Shown here: in pieces, positions 52,001 through 61,000 of the stretch
Layout of the letters: each line of letters starts with the position of its first letter
Numbering within the stretch: the stretch's first letter is position 1
DNA from: Bathymodiolus brooksi
Taxonomy: Eukaryota > Mollusca > Bivalvia > Mytilida > Modiolidae
Direction of reading: 5' to 3'
Assembly: GCA_963680875.1 (NCBI GenBank)
Contig: OY804583.1
Coordinates: 35,019,331-35,083,330, forward strand
Length of the DNA: 64,000 bases
Translations under genes and position numbers: made by a program
The notes under the pieces: generated by a model
The model's input: only the letters and a program-made list of their open reading frames with translations
The model's database searches: none
What the model was told of the DNA's origin: nothing

Positions 52001-55000
52001 CAGGTCAGTTTTATTAGTTGACGAAACAGGAGAATACTCGAATAAGCACACATCTTCCGATGATAGACACTGGCCAAATTCATTAACTATGTTTGTATCG
52101 AGTACTACAGTTTGAAGATTCCAAAGTTGTAATCAAAACCCGTAATTCAAAGAAGGGGAGACAATACGATGACTTACACAAAAAGGACAAATACCTGAAT
52201 ATTCACAAATCTTCCGAAAATCACTGACAAAATTTATTATCTATGTTTGTATACTAGAGTACGAACAGTTTGAAGAATCCAAAGTTGTAATCAGAACCCG
52301 TCATTTCGAAGAGGAACAAACAATAAAATGACCAAAAAGAAAAAGGACAAACGGACAAAGAATGATCTACAAAACAATCGACAGAAAACTAGCGATCAAG
52401 CAAAACAAACCCTACTAAATATCAAGGGTACATATCGCGACGAACGGAGTGAATATTGTGCACAAATAAAGATAGTGAAAAGAAATTAAAAAAAGCGATT
52501 TTTCAAATATTTTCCAATTTAAAAAATAAAAAAAATACTATGTACCTCCCACCTCTCACTATCCATTATAGACAAATAGCTATATGTATTTATATTGTTG
52601 AAAAAGTTAATTGAAAACACGTTATAAAATGAAAATCAAAATATACCACACTGTCAGAACAGTTTCAAAAACCAATAGAAGAATCTTATAAAGAGGCAAA
52701 CTCAATAACACTTACACACATAACCATGGCCGATACACACATAATCATGGCCGATACACACATAATCATGGCCGATACACACATAACCATGGCCGATACA
52801 CACATGACCATGGCCGATACACACATGACCATGGCCGATACACACATGACCATGGCCGATACACACATGACCATGGCCGATACACACATGACCATGGCCG
52901 ATACACACATGACCATGGCCGATACACACATAACCATGGCCGATACACACATGACCATGGCCGATACACACATGTCCATGGCCGATACACACATGACCAT
53001 GGCCGATACACACATAACCATGGCCGATACACACATGACCATGGCCGATACACACATAATCATGGCCGATACACACATAACCATGGCCGATACACACATG
53101 ACCATGGCCGATACACACATGACCATGGCCGATACACACATGACCATGGCCGATACACACATGACCATGGCCGATACACACATGACCATGGCCGATACAC
53201 ACATGACCATGGCCGATACACACATAACCATGGCCGATACACACATAACCATGGCCGATACACACATGTCCATGGCCGATACACACATTACCATGGCCGA
53301 TACACACATAACCATGGCCGATACACACATAATCATGGCCGATACACACATAACCATGGCCGATACACACATAACCATGGCCGATACACACATAACCATG
53401 GCCGATACACACATAACCATGGCCGATACACACATGACCATGGCCGATACACACATGACCATGGCCGATACACACATGACCATGGCCGATACACACATAA
53501 CCATGGCCGATACACACATAACCATGGCCGATACACACATAACCATGGCCGATACACACATGACCATGGCCGATACACACATGACCATGGCCGATACACA
53601 CATGACCATGGCCGATACACACATGACCATGGCCGATACACACATGACCATGGCCGATACACACATGACCATGGCCGATACACACATGACCATGGTCGAT
53701 ACACACATGACCATGGCCGATACACACATGACCATGGCCGATACACACATGACCATGGCCGATACACACATGACCATGGCCGATACACACATGACCATGG
53801 TCGATACACACATGACCATGGCCGATACACACATAACCATGGCCGATACACACATGACCATGGCCGATACACACATGACCATGGCCGATACACACATGAC
53901 CATGGTCGATACACACATGACCATGGCCGATACACACATGACCATGGCCGATACACACATGACCATGGCCGATACACACATAACCATGGCCGATACACAC
54001 ATGACCATGGCCGATACACACATGACCATGGTCGATACACACATGACCATGGCCGATACACACATGACCATGGCCGATACACACATGACCATGGCCGATA
54101 CACACATGACCATGGTCGATACACACATGACCATGGTCGATACACACATGACCATGGTCGATACACACATGACCATGGCCGATACACACATGACCATGGC
54201 CGATACACACATGACCATGGCCGATAAACACATGACCATGGCCGATACACACATGACCATGGCCGATACACACATGACCATGGCCGACACACACATGACC
54301 ATGGCCGACACACGCATGACCATGGCCGATACACACATGACCATGGCCGATACACACATGACCATGGCCGATACACACATGACCATGGCCGATACACACA
54401 TGACCATGGCCGATAAACACATGACCATGGCCGATACACACATGACCATGGCCGATACACACATGACCATGGCCGACACACGCATGACCATGGCCGATAA
54501 ACACATGACCATGGCCGATACACACATGACCATGGCCGATACACACATGACCATGGCCGATACACACATGACCATGGCAGATTTCTTTCTTCGCTTTGTA
54601 CAGGCATTTCAATAAAAAACTGACGGGATTAAGAAGCATTTGAAGATACCAAAGGGGTAATCAGAATCCATAAATCGAAGAAGAACAGACAACACAATGA
54701 CCATAAGAAAAAGGACAAAAGGCCAAACACGATCTACAAAGCATACACATAAAACTAAAGATCGAGTAACATGAACCCCACTAAAAAAAGGAGGTGAACT
54801 CAGGTGCTCCGGAATGGAAGCACTACCTACTCCACTAGTGGCAGGGCTAAGCAAGTTTAATAGGCAATTTCTCTTTTATTTTCATGCAGTTTCACCATGT
54901 AACAGTTTAACATGTGAAAATGACGGATCCTGTGTAGTAAACAATGGAGTGGCTAACTGTTATTGTTACGGTGACTTTTCTGGTTCTAACTGTGAAGGTA

Positions 55001-58000
55001 AAGTACACGAGTTAGATGTAGATATATCAGTAAAGTGCATGAGTTAGATGTAGATATATCAGTAAAGTACATGAGTTAGATGTAGATATATCAGTAAAGT
55101 ACATGAGTTAGATGTAGATATATCAGTAAAGTATATGAGTTAGATGTAGATATATCAGTAAAGTACATGAGTTAGATGTAGATATATCAGTAAAGTACAT
55201 GGGTTAGATGTAAATATATCAGTAAAGTACATGAGTTAGGTGTAGATATATCAGTAAAGTACATGCGTTAGATGTAGATATATCAGTAAAGTACATGAGT
55301 TAGATGTAGATATATCAGTAAAGTACACGAGTTAGATGTAGATATATCAGTAAAGTACATGAGTTAGATGTAAATATATCAGTAAAGTACATGAGTTAGA
55401 TGTAGATATATCATTAAAGTACATGAGTTAGATGTAGATACATCAGTAAAGTACATGAGTAAATAGACTCATTAACAGTGCTCACCTGTGTTTACATATT
55501 CTTTATTTGTAAGCAATCAGTACATAAGTTCTAACAACTCAGGCCATGTCGCAACAAAAACAAATAACAAGTTCTATAGCTAATGCAAAAGTTGACAAAT
55601 TATCTATCGTTAATACAAAGAAACAACGTGCATTAAATCTAGCAAACATACACACTCATGCCTATCTAGTTCTTCTGATCACAGCGTATGCATTGATAAT
55701 GAGCTTGACGAGATATATGAGTCACTAAAAGGGGTGTTAAAAAATCAGATCTGAAAGAAATCGTCACGGAAATATTTAAGCAATTGTCCGAAAGCTTGAA
55801 GAAAGAAATTAAGAAAGAAATAATGTATGAGATGAAAATCGAACTTGTTGAGAAAGTAAAATTTTAATTCACCTCCAAGATATCTAACCTCAATAATACA
55901 TTGGACTCTATCGAATTCGGAAACTCTAATCTTCTGGAAGAAAGTCTCCACACTGAAATGAGGAAAATGAGAGTAGAAATTAACGAAAGCAACAAAAAAG
56001 CAACTGAAAGTGTTCGACTAGGAAACTGGAACGAACGATACTGCAGGGGAAAAAATGTTAAGATTTATCAACTACCAGAAAACCGCAACGAGGATCTACC
56101 GAACAGCTTACTTCGAACGTTAAAAGGAAAAAGTCGAATTACTAATCCATCCATCAGAAATAGTTGCCATGCATCGAATTTCAGGAAAAGACAGTAGTCC
56201 AAGTCCTATTCTTATAAAGTTAAAATTGGTGACGACATTACTAAACTAAACCAAAGCCTCTTAAATAGACTATGTTTACACGAAAGCATCACCAGCGCTT
56301 GGTATTTTAACTGACATGTGTTTGGAGCAGACGAGAATGGCGCAAGACACAGATTTGAAATTTTTGATGAGATTGCCAATAAACTGAAAAAATGAATAAA
56401 ATTGTGTAGGAAACTTATCCATGTCTAATATTAGAATTACTTACTATTTATTTTCACATCTTTTGAATTATTTATATATCTAAGAATCAATATCTTTATA
56501 ATATTAATTATAATATGCTACTAGATAGTATTGCCAAACTATTTTTTAATTAATGAACTCCGGATTTGTAATCATATCCATACGCGTTTGGTTCAACTTT
56601 TTAATTTCACAAGAATTTCCGGTTACTATTTCCCGAACTTTTTATTTATGCATGACAAAACCATTATCATCTACAATATATTAAAGGTAACATTTATTTA
56701 AATACCCCAGGGATGCTTTATAGCTTATTATAAAACAGTATATCATGACACTTAACACAGCCGTATTTATTATGTTATTAACATGATCTCTTATAAACTC
56801 TTATTTTCCTAAAACAATCAAAGATTTGAACAACCTATCTGACAGTGCTGTACATTGCAAAACTGTAACAGCATTCAAGACGGCCTTAACATCTTTGCGA
56901 GACTAAACAACCTAGCACACACACTCCCCGGATAAGTTATACTCGTTACCTGAGTTTATTTCCGGTACCATGCAGATGTATACAGTAGATACGATAACGT
57001 AACCCTCATTCCGCTTGTGTTCCAGTTAGGGTTACGAATCGGTCCCATTTAACGTATGGGAGCAAATTAAAATTTTCGTTAAGTGAATATTTCAACTTTC
57101 TTTTTGCATATCTGGTCATAACTTATTATTCCCTACAATTTTTAAGTAATGGTGATACGAAATAAGTGTTACAATACCTGTTTCTACCTTCACGGTCGAT
57201 TTCGTTTTCGAAATTCTTCCTTGTCCGCCATGACACCTTACGTAGACTCTCACGATGGGCGGAGCCGATCCATATATGGATCTCAATGCCAAATATGGAA
57301 AACTTTTACTACGATTTTACTACTAAAATCGTAGTAAAATTGGTAATCAATCCAAATAAGGATATCTCTAAAACGAGGCAAATGCACATGAAATAGCAAC
57401 TTGTAAACAAAATGTCGGACAGAAAGAAGATTTCATGCATTCAAATTTTCAGATGGATATAAGTCTACCATGGATTGATGCAGCGTTTACTTAACACCTC
57501 AAACTTTACCTAAATATATTTTTCTCACCCCTTGGATAAAGTAGTCCGTTAGTTTAGATGAAAAAGATTTTTCTATCTTACCCCGGCTCCAGGGTAAGAC
57601 AAGCTACACACCGTTTTTCCCACAAAATTGTTTTCCATTGTTGAATTAAATTGTTGATTTATAGTGACTTGACAGTATTTTAAATGTATTTCACAATAAA
57701 ATACAATAAAACACAGTGTATTTTATTTATAAATATATTATAAATGCTACTACAACAGCGATAAATGCCTGTACAAAAAATTATTTGACGTTGGTCAAAG
57801 GGAGGTAATTGTTTTTATTTACGTTAGTTACATAACAAGGGAGAGTACTCTATATTTTCTCATCGTAAACAAATATTGAAAAAAGAGGCAAACATCGTAA
57901 AAGGTGCAAGAGTTTGTTATTGTAGAATCTATCACAAGTTTGTTAACTTTATTATTTTGAACCTCTTTAAAGTTGTAAAATGAAAATCTTGTTTTATTTT

Positions 58001-61000
58001 ATTACGTGGCATTTTGGTCCTGTGGGTGTGATACGGTTCGCAAATTAATGCACCAAACTACACAACAAGTAAACAAACATTGACACGGTAGAAACCTGAC
58101 AAACCTCGTCCGATACGATTTAAATCTTACCCTCGGGTGTCACAGATTTTACTATCTTGCACCTCTCCCGGTGTTAGACCCTATATATCTTTCACCCCTG
58201 TTAATTTTTCCAACCATTTACAACGGAATTAGGACAAAAAAACCACCCGGTGTGAACCACTCCGGGCGCTGCTCCCATACGTTGAATGGGACCGATTCGT
58301 AACCCTCGCTGGGAGCAAAAGTGGACCGAGGGTTACGTTATCGTATCTAACAGATACAGATACAGATCTGACGAGGCTGTCACAAATTGCAGTAATCTCG
58401 TCGAGATTATTAGAATTCAGAAGAAATTTTCTACATCCTAATATCGTTTCAAGGCCTATCAAAGGTATTCTGGAAATTTAAAAAGTATTGAGTACTCTGA
58501 ATGAGTTTATATACTATAATGAAGAAGAAGAAGAAGAAGACCCCCCGGTGAATTCCGATGGATATTTTGGCATGGACGAATCGTGTCAGGTAAGATTTCA
58601 TATATAGATATATTTTCTAGTTCAAATCTGCAAAAATTATAATGTTTTGATGTTATAATAAAAACCTGTTATATTTAATCCCATATTTAACCACTAATTC
58701 TACTTCCAGTTTCACCATGTACAGCAAATCCTTGCAAAAATGATGGATCATGTACTGTTGTCAATGGCATTGCTAACTGTACCTGTCTGAATGACTGGGA
58801 TGGTGTTACCTGTACAGGTGGGTATATCACAAGTATTAAGGCAATAATGATTTTAATTATATCATATATTTTAAAGTAGTCTTTCAAAATTTGAAATCTA
58901 CAAAAGAGGACTTTGATGTGTATGGAAGCGTGGCATTTTCAAGACAGGTTATATTACCCATAATGGTCCACCGGCAGGTTTTCCATGTTATAACCTAACA
59001 CCTACTCCATTGAGAGGGCACCCTTACCCACCACCTGGGGACACACTGGACAGCTTTTTGGGCGGATCCCGTCAATAATAGCAATTACATTCGAGACGGG
59101 ACAATTATGTCTCAACTATTTACCTACAGTTGACTCTCGTTGTCTCGAACTCGGTTGACTCGAATTCCCGGTTGAGTCGAATTTTTATCGAAGTCCCGAA
59201 CTTCGTTGTGTATAAATATATATAATTTGACTCCTGTGTAGTCGAAATCAGATGAGTCGAAATTTCGGTTGTCTCGAATAAAAGTTTTGGTCCCGAAATG
59301 TAGAAAACCATATTATTTACATTCGTTAAGTCAAATTTATCTGTCAAAACATGTGTATTACCTTGGGATTAAAATCGGATCACAGGTGAAACATCCGGTC
59401 ATTGACTTTGACATTTTTACCTTATGCTATTTCACATGTTTATTTTAACAATCTGTCTAATTAATTAGTGATAATATTTGAATTGGCTTGGTATAATCTA
59501 TTATGACACAGGTTAAATGTGTACAATAACAAATTATCGATTTATAATAAATGCGCTTGGGTCGGCATACATCAATGATTGTGAAAAGTACACAACGGAA
59601 GCGTTTTATCTATTGATTTATTTGTCGGAAATTAATTTTCATTAAAGATGTATAATTTCTCAATTTTGAGAGATTTGAAAAAAAATGTTACTCTTAATTA
59701 ACTGTTGTAATAAAAGTGGAAATCACGCTATTTCTCAGAATTGGCGTTATTTTCGGTCGAGAAAAGTTTTATTTTACACTTTATGGAATCAATACAACAC
59801 AACAGATAAACATAATCATACACACACAAAAAAAAGGATATCTAGCAGTTATCAGTCATTCCACAAGATTCAAAGAATTTAACAGAAAAAAAACCAGCAA
59901 CAAAAACATCGAATAAGTTTTAAATCGTTCCGAGAATCTAGACATGCGATGCTGGTTTTAGCTCTTCAAAATTTTGCTCGAGTTGTCTCCCTTTCGTTGT
60001 TAAACAAACTACACTTCCAGTATTTTCATAGCTCCTCTTGAGTCGAACTACGGTTGACTCGAATTTTTTCCATGGTCCCATCGAATTCGAGATAACGAGA
60101 GTCAACTGTATTTCTTTATCATAAGAGAAATGTGACAAAAAAAAACTCCCAGTGACATCACTAATAAAATACATCTTATTTAGGTGGCGTTTTATTAATG
60201 TATTTGGTATACAGTCACTTAAGAGTCAAGGTTTAAGATACATCTTATTTAGGTGACGTTCTATTAATGTATTTGGTATACAGTCACTTAAGAGTCAAGG
60301 TTTAAGATACATCTTATTTAGGTGACGTTCTATTAATGTATTTGGTATACAGTCACTTAAGAGTCAAGGTGTAAGATACATCTTATTTAGGTGGCGTTCT
60401 ATTAATGTATTTGGTATACAGTCACTTAAGAGTCAAGGTGTAAGATACATCTTATTTAGGTGGCGTTCTATTAATGTATTTGGTATACAGTCACTTAAGA
60501 GTCAAGGTGTAAGATACATCTTATTTAGGTGGCGTTCTATTAATGTATTTGGTATACAGTCACTTAAGAGTCAAGGTGTAAGATACATCTTATTTAGGTG
60601 ACGTTCTATTAATGTATTTGGTATACAGTCACTTAAGAGTCAAGGTATAAGATACATCTTATTTAGGTGGCGTTCTATTAATGTATTTGGTATACAGTCA
60701 CTTAAGAGTCAAGGTGTAAGATACATCTTATTTAGGTGGCGTTCTATTAATGTATTTGGTATACAGTCACTTAAGAGTCAAGGTGTAAGATACATCTTAT
60801 TTAGGTGGTGTTCTATTAATGTATTTGGTATACAGTCACTTAAGAGTCAAGGTGTAAGATACATCTTATTTAGGTGGCGTTCTATTAATGTATTTGGTAT
60901 ACAGTCACTTAAGAGTCAAGGTGTAAGATACATTTTATATAGGTGGCGTTCTATTAATGTATTTGTTATACAGTCACTTAAGAGTCAAGGTGTAAGATAC

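Noticed and set aside
30695..54579. CRISPR array
   Set aside because: Repeats are directly adjacent with no unique spacers, and the DNA is eukaryotic.
52686..54639. Four long frames in the 21-bp array
   Set aside because: A period effect of a stop-free 21-bp unit; mutually overlapping frames on both strands.
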